This document shows, piece by piece, positions 11,167 through 23,279 of a DNA stretch of 64,000 nt. The notes under the pieces are model-generated. The model was not told where the DNA came from. It worked only from the letters and a program-made list of their open reading frames with translations, and made no database searches. The stretch's first letter is position 1. Every line of letters starts with the position of its first letter. The DNA comes from Pleurotus djamor (Eukaryota; Basidiomycota; Agaricomycetes; Agaricales; Pleurotaceae): contig JAPEVF010000048.1 of assembly GCA_029747585.1 (NCBI GenBank), positions 1 through 64,000 on the forward strand, written 5' to 3'. The position numbers were made by a program, and so were the translations under genes.

Positions 11167-14100
11167 GGCATGATCATGGGGGGAGGAAAGAAAGAAAGAG
11201 GGAGAGCGCTGGAGATGGGAAGATATCAGTATCGTGGAAGCGAACAGGCGCAGATGATGCCTCGAGGTGATTTTACGCACGATGAGGATGGACTTGACCC
11301 GATTGGAGGAGAAAGGACGGCTCTGGCTTTTGTTTTGCCTTGGGGTTCTCATGACCTGCCAGTACTGGCGCTGGTATGGAAGAAACGGAACGGTGCGTGG
11401 ACAGCGTAACTCTAATTTGAAGGGAGCAAATGTCAGCGAATGGAGGAACGGACGGACATCACGAGCGCTCACCATTTGAGCATGGTCGTAGCAGGTCAAG
11501 GTCTATCGGCCGACGAGGTTCGAGGTCAGTCTTGAAGTATCGTGAAAAGCAACGACGGGATGGATGTTGTTGACCATCAATCCTGGAGGGACGACGCGAT
11601 CGGTATTGAGGAACATGCAGTGCTTGACCCATCTTCATCGTCGCCACGATGTCCAATGTCTCAGACGAGGGAATCTCCGCGGCGGATACGGTACTGAAGA
11701 CATGCTAGGTTACAGGACATGTTGATGGTGCCGTTGAGTTGCTTGAAGCCCTGCGCGTAATGGCATTCGTAATGGAAGGCATGGGTAAGGGAGTTCGGCC
11801 GGGTGGCTGGCCCAACCTCGCGCTGAGGTAGCCAGAAGACGACTAGTCTCGGGGCGGCGGGGAAAGGAAGAGGCAGAGACGTCCAAGCTTGTGACAGACC
11901 TACAGAGGACATCAATAACACGAACGGATTAGCTCGAAAGGATGGACTCACCAGCGTCAGACGAGACGTCGAGAACTACCTCTTAATCCTGTCCATCATC
12001 CATCTTCGCAGCCAATTCCTCGTCAACTTCCCCACGTTTCGCACTCAACACAACTTGTGGTCTCCTCGTGAAGTCCTGACTCCTCGCTTGAGTAACCTGG
12101 ACAACGCAGCCGTAGACGTTCAGGAGCTGGGATGTTGAAGCTAGAGGAAGAACGGTAATCGAACCATCGGGCAGAGTCGCGTCTTAAAGGGTACCTTAGT
12201 TCATGAAAACGGAGGAGGGAGATGAAGAAGGCTCACCTGCTTAGTATCCGCGATGACTTGGGCGCCATCCCGATGCTGTTAGAGGGGCAGCTAGATCGCA
12301 AGACCGCAATAACGTCCCCGCTGAATCTCCTCAAGTATCGAACACGTCATTTTCGAGAGCTGGAGGATCGATATTCCCAGTATTGCAGCTCTAAGGCTTC
12401 GGACACGCTGAACGATTTGTCAGAAGGATACTAAAGTCGAAATTCATTGGGTAACTCACCAGAATACAGCTTCAACAGCATCTATATAGGGAGTAGTGCG
12501 CACGTTCGGACCTGCCCCCAATGGCAGAGCCCGAGGTACTAACACATCCTCAGACTGCCAGCTCTGGGAGGCTACAAGCACAGGAGAACGTGTTGCGAAG
12601 GGCGGGACCTGGCGCGGATAGAGCAAATTGTCGATCGAGGAAGTGCGCATGGGACAGCAAATAAGAAGGAGTGGGCGGTCTGCAGAAGGTCGTTCGACGC
12701 TGGCGTTGGCAGGGAGCAAAAGGGCAAGCGTCGGTGGGAAAATACCTTTTCGGTACCAATGCCGGAGCCAATAGGCATCGACCAATTAGACTTCGAGTGA
12801 CGTCATATTTGAATGAGCCGACAGTTACTTCTTCGCTGGTCCAAAGCAAGTCCTCCCATCCACTCACATGGCTTTTTCTCGAACCCATTCTACCAGTAAA
12901 CCTGTCCATCGGCGCATACTGTACATGTCCTATGCACTCACAGTTCGAGCTGTCCAGGGCTTTGTCACCTGCGCTTTCATTCCCCTTCACTGTTCAGACT
13001 GGACCTGCACAAGACCTGCAACCTGCCTTGTCTTCAATGTTCATTTCACATAGTACACCGAGCAGTACGCTTTGACGGGAACAATTAGACTCAACCGCGG
13101 AACAAGAGAGACTTCGCCGAAAAGATACCTCGCTGAAGCGCTTGTGACGCGTACTTTCCCTCGCCGTCTAGCGGTTCTTTTGCTCTTCAAGCTTCAAGGC
13201 TAGACGGGCTTGTCAGGGAGTTTGAAGACGAGGACCGAGACTACACTGGTCAACGCCATTCGATCGCGACGCATACGACCGTTATCCCATTTCTTGCACC
13301 ACTGGATTCTCCTAGACTCATTCAACATGTCATCCGACGTCCTAGCTATGACGTTGCCGTCAGCGATAACACCAACGTTCCAATCGTGACCATTCGCACC
13401 GTTTGCTCGTCCATGCCTTTGTACTTCGATCAACGACTTCCAAGACCTTGTCGAGGTTACCTCCTTTTGATTCGGTGAGTACGCCACTCTCGTTTCGTCC
13501 TCTTCGTGCTTCCACTCTTCTCTGTGAGCGCGTAGCCTCACGATAATGCAACTATGGCTTCAATCGGCCTTACCCTGTCCTTCCAAGCGTCGCATCGCCC
13601 AATGGTCCCAAATACCCATGCCTCGTTGTTTCTCCATGGCTCCAGGCTCACCGGATGCCAAATTGCCAATGAAGACAAATTCACTGCACTCAAGTTCACG
13701 ACGCTCGAACGCGTAGCAGTAATCAAGCACGATGAACTAAATCTCAATGACATTGTCCCCTGGAGCGCAAGATTCAATATTCATATCGTCTAGTTCTCAT
13801 CGCCCAAATTTGGTGTCAACCACCCTTTTTCTCCACGTCGCGGCGAACGCAACCATGGCTGACATCTGAGGATCTCGGAAGCATACGTTCGTACCTCCCT
13901 GACCCATATATACCCCGTGTTTCAGTGAAATACTTTCCCCAACTCTCGGAGTGCGTTCACCTTTTTGACAAATCTGCTTCCTTGCTCGTTCTCGTTTCGC
14001 GTTTCTCCCTTGGTGTTTCTCATTTCCCATTTTCCACTTTTCATTTCTCCTTCTTTATGTTATTTTTCGCGTTTCGAGTTTCTCATTTGTTGTTTTACGT

Positions 14101-15010
14101 CCGTAAGTATCTCTCTCATTGTTTCTCATTTCTCCTCGACTCTTGCCAACGTTCATACAGCTCGTACTATTCGAGGCCACACACCCTGCACTCCTACTAG
14201 ATCCCTAGACAACTCTATACGAACTACCACCTTTAATTCCCTTGTTGAATCCTTGTCCCTTGCTCGGCGAGACCCTAAGCTACCCATGACCTCTGTAGAA
14301 GTATGCTCGCAACGAATAAGGTCCCGTCGCTACAAATACGACATCCGTTCAATATGCATTGCAAATCTTTCTAAAGCATGAATACGGTTTCGGAAAGGGC
14401 AGCAGGAGGTGGCTATAGCATATGATGGATAAGTTCTCAACTGATAACGCAAGCGAGTCCGTAGAACACTCACGAGCTCGAATTTGCTACTCAGTCAATC
14501 CACCCTACGACCGCGAATAACTCGGTCACGAGGCCAATCATCCTCCCCATCTTTACGGAGCGTGGTTCCGTAATGTTAAAGTCGCTTTAGCCTGCTTTGT
14601 TCGGGCTCGAAGCCTGATTTCATATTGGGACGCTCTTGGGTTGCAGTAGGGGGAGACGACGTCGATCGGTCCAGGAAAGCGGGCTACGCTTCGTAGGTAT
14701 GTTATGAACGAGTGGGTACGTAGTCTCCTTGCTGTATTACCCCGAAAAATCGGTTTGTCGTTGTACTTCATTCGGCTCCGTAGACGACGAGCATGCTATT
14801 TGAGATTGCCTGCAACGGTCGTAGTCAATTAAATGAGGCGGGTAGAGATGCTGCACTTGGAAGCAAAATAACAGGATAGAAACGCACGAAAATCGATTTC
14901 CTGTGGAGCCGGTGTACCCTACGACCTCAAATAACTCATCACCGCCACTACGCATCGAGCTGGTATTTGAAGAGCGTGTCAAGACGTTGCTAACGCTGCT
15001 CTAGCACCCA
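11167..15010. other. No supported gene
   Basis: A 3.8-kb stretch follows the hairpin array. It contains pyrimidine-rich sequence (about 13960-14160, TTTCTC runs) and scattered short frames, but nothing with a domain, a paralogue or a consistent exon chain. Degenerate CGAATAACTC/CAAATAACTC repeats occur near 14511 and 14929. Confidence 0.5.
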
Positions 15011-16110
15011 TCATTGGCGGTCGAAGCTTGGTTTTCGGAGGTGGTCGTTCCGGGGTACGGGGAGCGGAGGGGGCACGAAGGCGACGTTGTGAAGGGATTC
15101 AGAGCTCGGTGACGGCTGATGGACATCGAGGGAGCATGCTAAAACATAGATTAAGTAGTATGGACATGGTTCAGCGAGAGGAAGACGTACTTTCTTGGGA
15201 ATGGTCGTGAATGGGCTCCTTGTCCCACGGGTTTCCAACAATTTTTTCATCTATATGTCCATCATCGTCCTCTAGCACCACCGTACCAGCACCCCAGCGT
15301 CACCCCAGCATCAGCACGACGGCACAACCCTAAAACGTTTGGGTTATGCGAGGTAATGGGGAGGTGATGTTGGCAGAGGCGCATCGCAGTGGAGGAAGCT
15401 AAGAGGTGCTAAGCACCTTCGAGGCAACAGCTGAGCACGCCTACACCGCATAAGATCTCAGCTATCGCCTTGCTCCGCCAAAAAGAATTGATGGAAACGC
15501 ACCATTTTCGATTTTGGCACAGCCGGCCCATCCTACCATCTTCAATGCGGCGTGAACGGCTGGGAGGGGTGCCTTTCCCTTTCGGCAGTGTGTTCGTGTA
15601 GTGATAATCTCGCTCGAGCGTGTATCGTTGAGCGACGAACCCTCGTTTTCGGAGGTTGACGTTCCGGGGTACTGGGAAGGCTGGGTAAGGATATGATGCG
15701 AGAAATGACACAGACTGCCTCGGCGTAGCGGCTAAATGTGTCTATAAGTGATAGTAAGAAATTCATAAGCTTGTTGAACCGAAAGAATACAACAATAACT
15801 CACCCTTGAGAAACCCATCCTACCATCCCGTATTACTATAACTCGACACCAACCACGCCGTTCGCACCAAAAATCGGGCATCGCCTTGACGTATGGCTAA
15901 CGCTCCTCCAGCCCATGTTGATGAAGGTCGAACCGTGAGTTTCGGAGGTGGCCTTTCCGGGGGTACTGGGAGGAGGGGGAGGGTTCGGATCAGTCTTTCC
16001 ATTCACCAACGCCGCAAAAGACGAATCATCACACTCACATCGACTTACTGCTGTCCTAAGCCATCCAGATCCATGGGGACGTCTGTGAACTGTTATCCCG
16101 GAGCATTTTG
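15010..16110 (-). repeat. Exon-like repeat modules, block I (minus orientation)
   Basis: On the minus strand three modules share a core of about 28 bp, containing CCGGAACG and CCTCCGAAA, at about 15966-15939, 15672-15645 and 15058-15032. Between two of them lies an intron-like segment, GTGAGTTATTG to CACTTATAG (about 15798 down to 15740). In frame the core reads P-(L/V)-P-R-N-x-x-L-R, for example FPVPRNVNLRK and LPVPRNDHLRK, the same peptide seen at 40.7 and 44.7 kb. No continuous gene survives; this looks like a decayed multi-exon repeat gene. Confidence 0.6.
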
Positions 16111-16689
16111 CTAATACGCGTGATAGCTCGTTTAGCAACCATTGATATCGTCTCGGACAGGCGCGACGATGGTCATCCCAGGGAGTAGCTAGAAATGCCG
16201 AACTAGTCAGTTATAACATTCCTGCAGCGAAATCTTGCGAGGTCAACTCACCGCTGACCGCTGCCGTTTTCCTCCGCAGCGAAACTGTCCAACAATGCCG
16301 AATTTTTTGTCGACAAATCCACCGTTCATCCCTCTCCTCTGTTCACAGCGTTCCTATATGCTGGCGTTTCTGTATCGGTCGTCGTCTCGCGATCCGATGC
16401 GCTTTCATCCACGAAGCGGGTAGGGCGGTTGATTCTAAGTTTCGTTGGCTCAAGGATCGAGTTTTGGAGCCAGATACATGACTTCTCATCGAATAACTCG
16501 AGGCTGCGTGTGATAAGAGCAAGCGGGGGCGTTCAACGGACACGGTGTAAAGTTGGTGTCGATATTGGAGGAACGATGATGGTGGTAGAAGAAATGCAAG
16601 GGTCCAGCGCCAAAATCGCCCCTTTGTCGCGTACCTCCTGAAGACGTTCGCGTTGGTACGCCCAGTCCGAGTCGTGGCGCCCGATTGCA

Positions 16690-17848
16690 ATGGCCTCGGA
16701 ATCCACCTTGAGTTTGAATGGTGAGTACTTTGAGTCAAGCTCAGCAGATGTATAAGGGGATAACACAAATTACCAGATCTTCCGAACGAGGTTTTGATCC
16801 TAATTCTGCGTCACATCGCATCGCCAAAGCACATCGCTGTCATCCCATTGCTCTTCGTCTGTCGTCGCTTCCATGGCATATCCATCCCAATCCTCTACGA
16901 AGACATCGAGCAAAAAGTCAATGGCAGAGAAAACTGGAGCATCTTCGCATCTATCCAAGCCAGTCCATATCTATCCGTCACAAAGCAATTTACGCTCGTC
17001 ATTGCCCCCCNTACGTGATCCTATCCCCGCTTTACCAAGAATACTTTCATCCATGACGAATATAAAAAAGCTCTACTTGGACATCGCTCGTCCAGAACCA
17101 ACCATACTGAGCTCGATCCACCCCTCCACCCTCACACATCTCACTTTCATGGGCACCCTTTTCCCCTCTGCCCTCCGCGATGGATTGTCCGCACAAACAT
17201 CCCTCAAATACTTGAGATTCTGGTGCTACTCCGGTTGTATGGATCTCCCAGCAAACGCCTTGCCCAACCTTCGGTTCCTACACTCCAGCCCGAGTTTCTG
17301 GAGTGAATTCACATCTGGCCGGTCTATCCAGCATTTACAAGGCCCTTCCATGAAGAGGGATCCCCCCCAGTCTCGACTTCCTCCAACCTGTGAAATCCTT
17401 GAAGCTTGAAGCTGCCAGTGTGACACACATGCGCGATCTCATACGGCACCTAAAAAGTATTGAGTTTCTTTGGTTGACTGTGGAGGACCCCGAAACCTTA
17501 GTAAGTCTGCGTTGCTCATGTTACCCTTGCGCAACCGTTTGTTTACCAACGTTCAAGGCAATTCGAGGTATTGCGCCACCCACCGTTAAGGATTACCTCG
17601 ACATTCCATCCCAAAGCCTACGGTATTGCAATGTTGGGAAGAGCTCGTTTTCCATCGAAGATTACGATCGAATGTTCGCCAAGTTCGCTCATCTCAAGGT
17701 GGTTGATATCTGCTCATCGAGCAATTGCGAGCCCATGGTAGTCACTCGCTTTATCAGAGACGCCTCTTCGCCCGTCGTTACTGTCATCCCTACCCCGAAG
17801 AAATGGGAACAATGGTGGGAGATCATTCGTAGAGATCTGGAAGCATAG
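16690..17848 (+). CDS. F-box-like LRR protein gene with two single-base frame breaks
   Basis: Exon 1 (16690-16720, MASESTLSLN) splices at GTGAGT to 16777 and gives an F-box-like start, DLPNEVLILILRHIA, then LLFVCRRFHGISIPILYEDI. Downstream come LRR-like segments (NIKKLYLDIARPEP, STLTHLTFMG, SLKYLRFWCYSG) and a C-terminus ending WEQWWEIIRRDLEA. The frame shifts by one base at the N at 17011 after a C6 run and again in a C7 run at about 17361-17367. In both cases removing one base restores a sensible frame, so assembly error is more likely than true decay. A further 57-nt in-frame intron (GTAAGT...TTCAAG, about 17502-17558) is likely. The family typically recruits substrates to SCF ubiquitin ligases, though many members lack proof. 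Confidence 0.72.
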
Positions 17849-17849
17849 C

Positions 17850-18463
17850 GGAAGTACGTACCGTCCCCTAGCACCAGCTCTCAGAAACCACGACTCCACC
17901 GAAGTTCAAGCTTCAAGTCTAGTGTTTTTAACTATGCTTTTTTTTGGTGACGGTTTGCACGTAATGTTGGAACAGGATTCGCCGTGAGCCTCAAAGGAAA
18001 GATTGTCATACTCTGCGTGCTTTCGGTGACGAGTCCTCTTGTCTATCTTCATCGCTGTGGTCGACGATCCACGATCCATGAGGTGTTTGTGAGCTTACCG
18101 GCGTGTCAGGTGTGACACACGTCTTCCATCACCGTACCGTTCCTACTCTGTCGCGGGTACTCTAGCGGTTTGCCTATGGTAGAACATGAAAGGGCGAGCT
18201 AGAATCGGTTGAAGATACAAGAAGAATACATAAAATATGTACAAGTTACACTGGGAAAATAAAACAAAGCTGGACGACGTGCGTGTATGGCGTAATAGCG
18301 ACATGTGCGTAGCACCGTACATAAGTGCGTGGAATGACGTGAGGTGTCGTTGATACAGGTAGGGACGTCGAGAGGAGCGTAGACTACGAATGAAGAACCA
18401 TGTTACACAGAGGAAGCAACGAAAAGAGTTGGCCCAGTATGACGATGAAGAAAAGGCAGAACT
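17850..18463. other. Intergenic region, no gene seen
   Basis: This is the convergent 3' space between the F-box-like gene and the transporter. It contains a T-rich stretch near 17938 and no supported frame. Confidence 0.6.
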
Positions 18464-21400
18464 CTACGTAAGTCGCATACAATAATCTGGGTTACCAGCA
18501 GGATTCTACAGCGAAAACACAAACGAAGATCAGCATACATGGAACCGAAGACCTCGACGCGACGAAAGACGTACCAAAGCCCATCGAGGGAACTCCGTGA
18601 CCTTCCCGCTACCTCCACCAACGGCGAACGTGTACACGAAGACCATGACTTGAGTTCCACCGTCGAGCGCAGCGCTCATCAAGAAGTTATACTTCCTGAA
18701 CCATCCGGGGCGGTAACGACGGAGGTAGTATTGCGAGAAGACGGCGAGACAGAACGTCGTGAAGACCGAGGAGTTGATACCGACGCTAAGGTAACCAAGC
18801 GTCCCTGGAGAAATGATATCGGTAAGAGAGCACATAGCGATTGGGTGGAAAGGGAAACGTACAGCAGAGGATGGGGGTAACGACCTTCTCCGCGTGGATG
18901 TTGGGGAAGTATCGGTGAGCAACCCAGAAGGGGATGGGAACGGCGAGACCCATGAGGACGGCGAAAGGAACCATCTATCAGAACAATGGGATGAGTGACC
19001 GGCGGAAAAGAACCATGATAACCAAGAGAGACGTACCCAGTATCTCCCGCCAGGTGAGTACAAATCGGCACCGAGGGCACCCCAGGAAATGGCGTTACTG
19101 TTGAACGACTGGACTTGTTGACCAGACCAAACGTTGGAACCTTGAACGTCGAGCAGGATCTCACGACGAGAGGAGATAATGGTCTTCATGATGACGTAGT
19201 TGAGGAGACCACCCTACATAGACAAACGCAGTCAGTCAAGTGAACGGCGGCGGCAGGGTATGAGAAGGATGAGAGGTTGGGTGAAAGAGGGGAAAAGATG
19301 GCGCGAAAAACGGGGGGATAAGAGAGAAGGCGAAGATATACGTACAACGACAGATCCAAGGCACTGAACCGTGAAAGTCACCCTCGGTGGCAACTTCGTG
19401 TACTGACCCATCTTCAAATCCCTAATCAACCCACGCGCCTGGTCGAGCGTGTTGTAGCCGTAAAGCGTGAAGTACATGTTAGCTTGAGGGTTACCGGGAA
19501 TCATCGCGGCTCCGAGCATTTGAACGAGGGATTGGATGTTCGGGGAGAAACCTAAACGTTTGAACAAATGAATTAGCCGAAGAATAGCAGAAAGGAAAGT
19601 GGAGAACGTACCAGTAATAGCGTAGACGGTCATGACAAACGGCAGGAACAACGACGAGATGATGATGCCGACGATAAGACCCCACCATGGCAGGCCAGAG
19701 CCACCGGTATAGATCGTGGCCATAGCCATCGCGAACGAACCGAAGAAGACGGCGAGGTACCACCACATGGGTACTTCATTGTAAACCTTCATCTTCTCGT
19801 AGTGGGGGTCGGTGTTCTCGCCCTCCTGTGAACGGAGAAGGGTTCGTGATGAGCGCTGTGGACAACGACGCAGGGGAAGGGAAGATAGACGTACTCGGTA
19901 CTTGCGGATGACCTCAACGATGTCCTTGCCATACCAAATGATGACGTGCGTAATCGTCGCTCCGATGGCAAGGTTGGCACCGATCTTGGCCAACACCTGC
20001 GAACTGGCGAACCAAGGAAGACCCTACACGAACAAACGACGGTCAGCATTACTAAGAAAGACTAGTGGATAAAGGCGGGGACGTACGACTTCCTCGAGCT
20101 TAGCGCGATCGAGTCTGAACGACTCATCAAGGATGGAAAGCTGGTTGAACCGGGAACCGTTGGGGAAGAAGAGTTGCTGCGAGAGGAAAGGGAAGGATTG
20201 CCCATTCCAAACGTTACGAGCGTAGCACGCGCAGAAGGCGATCCTGAGAACGAGGAACGTAGCGTCAGCGGACTGTTACTTGAGAGAGGACGACGGATGG
20301 GAAGATAATGGCAAAAGTAAAACGAAGATGAACCACACATGGGAATCGCATCCCACGGATAGATAAGGAGAAGAAAGATAACGAAAGGGGAAGTGGAATT
20401 GAAAGAAAGCAAAGGAGATTCGACGTACATGCAAATAGCCGTTCCGCTGTACAACGACAACTGCGTTGACAGCGGCGTGAAGAGAGCACCCATGGATCCG
20501 CCACCAGAGCCAACGTAGTTCCAATCGAGGCAGAGAGCGAACGCTCCAAGACCCTCGTTACCAGCAGCACCACCGAAAACGCGAGTGAACCAAGGTGAAT
20601 CCTGGTTCGCAAGACAGAAGATGGAGATACCCGTCAAGGTAGGAGCTACGAAGAAAATGAAATGAGTTCAAAAGATCAACGAAGGGAGAGGAGGAAGGAC
20701 GGCGTACCAATGTACTCAGGGAACCATTCCCATACGAAAATCCCAATGAACACGCTCCAGAAGAACCTAACACGCTTCTTCTGCAAGAACAACTTCTTCC
20801 CTCTGTGCAGAGCGTCGAAGAGTTGGACGGTGGGGATGAGATTCGGGAAGACCATGTAGGTTGGGTAGACGAGGAACGAGCGCATGAGTCCACCGACACC
20901 GTACCCGAGGAGCTGGGAACCGATAAGGGTGAAGATACCCACTCCAGCGTTGGGTTCGATGTTGTAGAACAGCTCATCGGCGGCGAAGATGCTGATAGCC
21001 AGCGCAGAATCGGCGGCGGTAGATGCAAAAATGGTGATGGCGACGTGCTCTTTGATGTCTGTCCAACGAAATTGATGAGAAGACGTTCGAACGAGGCGAT
21101 CAAGATAGACTTACTGAACGGGGATGGGTTCATGAACCGCCAGAACCAGTTATCCGTCATCTGGAGGCTTGGTCGTGCATTGCCGGGACCAGGGACGATC
21201 TCTTCAAGGACGACACCGAGGATGTACGCGATGATCTGGATGAAGAGTTGACTGACGAAGACTGTTTGGGGACGGAAATACTGTAAAGTATGTTCAATAA
21301 CCTTATCTATGCAGACAGAAACGAAGGTACGCACGAAAATTTGACCCAGGACGGCACCGAAGCAGGACAATCCAATACCCAAGAACCACATGCGGAAGGT

Positions 21401-21722
21401 GAAGACAGGTTGCGTGGGGTCGTCTTCGAGGGAAATGAGACGAGTAGCAACATCCATGTCCGTGGCTGATCAGAGAGCGTCAGTACAACCCGAACAAAAA
21501 ACACCACCGAATAAACGTACTGATAGGCTTCTCCTTGCCATCCACACCCATATCGATATCCCGAATATCCTCGTAGACGTCTCCATGGATGGACCGCGCA
21601 ATCTCGACCGAGTCCTTCCCGTTACCACGACCGTTGCCTTTTTCATTCAACTTTTCATCTTCGAGCGAGTCGCTGCGACGAGCTTGATGCAGAGTGGGCA
21701 ACGCGGATTCGACGGTCGCCAT
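18464..21722 (-). CDS. OPT-family oligopeptide transporter, 13 exons
   Basis: I read thirteen exons: 21722-21521, 21465-21335, 21280-21115, 21058-20708, 20645-20429, 20243-20087, 20023-19895, 19825-19612, 19551-19346, 19213-19037, 18974-18863, 18804-18575 and 18505-18464. They sum to 777 residues. The protein starts MATVESALPTLHQ with an acidic cytosolic tail. It continues through DDPTQPVFTFRMWFLGIG, FIQIIAYILGVVLEEIVPGP, a Gly/Ser-rich DWNYVGSGGGSMGALFTP segment and GLLNYVIMKT to NPAGNPDYCMRLT at the C-terminus, all typical of fungal proton-coupled OPT plasma-membrane transporters of small peptides. Many hydrophobic segments fit 12-16 membrane helices. Nearly all donors are GTACGT. An N at 21727 lies just 5' of the chosen ATG. 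Confidence 0.93.
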
Positions 21723-21729
21723 CGTTNGG

Positions 21730-22700
21730 AACGACGACAACTACGAGCAAGGAGGAAAGGGGAGAGGAGGGAGGGGGAGCCGGATAAGCCACAGAAGAAT
21801 CGTGGCTCGTGAGACCATGAGGTTTTATAGTTCGCATACGACGGCTTCGAAATCGAAGGGTGGGTGAAGCTTGGTTGGCGTGCGCCGCACACCCTTGGTA
21901 GATCCAGATTCCAGAGCGAGTACATGTGGTTCTTCGAGAGCCATAACGGCATAATACGTTCCACACAGTGGACAGGAACACCAAGCGGAAGCGTTAAAGA
22001 TAGAAAGATAGCGGAACGTCCGAATGATAGGTGGCCGGGAATAGCTGGGACTGTGGGTATGCGTTCCACATGGACACTCTCGGTCTTGGGGGGTTTCAAG
22101 AGTGGGTTCTTGGCGATATGCTCGATACGTGGTGGGATTATGTTTGACCGACATGGGAATGAGCGTACCATATGGTTCAGACACCATCACCGTGATGCCA
22201 AGGAGGATACGTCCATACGCGCATTGTCCCAGAGGACATTGAGCGAGGGTTCGAACATGAGTTAGCCATGTTCCTTACTGACCCCGCGAAAATGAATGGG
22301 ACTTGTTGCGTTGACGAGATCCGTATTTCACGGGGAGAGGAACCATCTCGGACGACGCACAAGTGCATGAACGACCAAGACGATTTTCCAAGAAAACGTT
22401 CCGTGCGGTCAATCAACGAGAGGTTGAAGATAATGGACAAGCGGCGATTCGTCGATTGCTGCGAGGATGTGAAGGTGTCGAGATACGCTGAGTTTATGTC
22501 GTGGTCGTCTGAAAGAAAAACATTTACACCGGCGTTTACGCCATGTGGGGATAGACGCCAGGAGAAAGACAGGGGACAGTCTTCGGTGAAGAGTGTATAT
22601 TTCTCTCGCCCCGGAGCAGTCTCATAATAAGTACACCCTTTTATAATGGCAAGTACTCGCCCAATATATACGTGTATAGACATGAGTAGAGTAAAGTACA
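21730..22700. other. Region 5' of the transporter, no gene seen
   Basis: Overlapping frames occur on both strands, the longest about 170 codons, but without domains or paralogues. It probably holds the promoter region of the transporter and the 3' flank of the small secreted protein gene. Confidence 0.45.
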
Positions 22701-22703
22701 ATC

Positions 22704-23273
22704 CTACACATCAACCGGACAATTCGGATCCTCAACAGTCGCGACAACGGCGTAGCAATTGAAAGAACTGATAATATCATTGAAATTCAAAGGCTTAAAA
22801 TCCGGGATGTCTTGAACGACTCCAAAAGATCGGCCAGTGCAGTTCTTCTCGCTGAATATAGAGCGATGAGAGCATTAACCATCGGACAGCGAGTGTGACG
22901 AACGGAGTGTCCTTACGCGTAGAATACACAGTTTGTATCAGGAATAACTTTGATGCTGGAGATCTTGTGTTGGTCTGCTTGGGCCAGATCGTTACAAGCA
23001 CCTTTGAAGCTGCTGGGCAGAGGGACGGACTGCCCACTGTAGTTGTAATCATAGAAACCAGTGACCGAATCAGCCCGCTAGAGAAAGCAAGCTGTCGAGT
23101 CAAACGTAGTTGACGAAGTAGGCACAATGAACGAACAGTAACGAGCTTCTCCGTCTACAAGCGAACGTCAGCGATGTTCGACCTTGTGAAACGTGAAGGT
23201 AGCGACGTACATGAGCCTGTCCGTTAATAGCTGTGATGAGAGTGATTGCTATTTTGAAAGCAGCGAGATTCAT
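22704..23273 (-). CDS. Small secreted cysteine-containing protein, four exons
   Basis: The exons are 23273-23211, 23154-23137 (only 18 nt), 23077-22917 and 22851-22704, joined in phase to 129 residues. The N-terminus MNLAAFKIAITLITAINGQA is a good signal peptide. The mature part has FYDYNYSGQSVPLP, GACNDLAQADQHKISSIKV, TNCVFY, KNCTGRSFG and FNCYAVVA, with six cysteines. The pattern (aromatic-Gly segment, SSIKV, C-x2-Y, NC-G-S-F) resembles secreted beta/gamma-crystallin-like proteins of fungi. An in-frame Met five codons upstream is possible. It is likely an extracellular protein, perhaps stress-related or effector-like; the function is not known. It would be missed by single-frame reading. 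Confidence 0.72.
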
Positions 23274-23279
23274 GGAGTT

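Noticed and set aside
10568..11270. Plus-strand frames reading ALRRLSTVDM repeatedly
   Set aside because: The reading frame changes between copies and the base-level signal is pairing of arms, not protein conservation.
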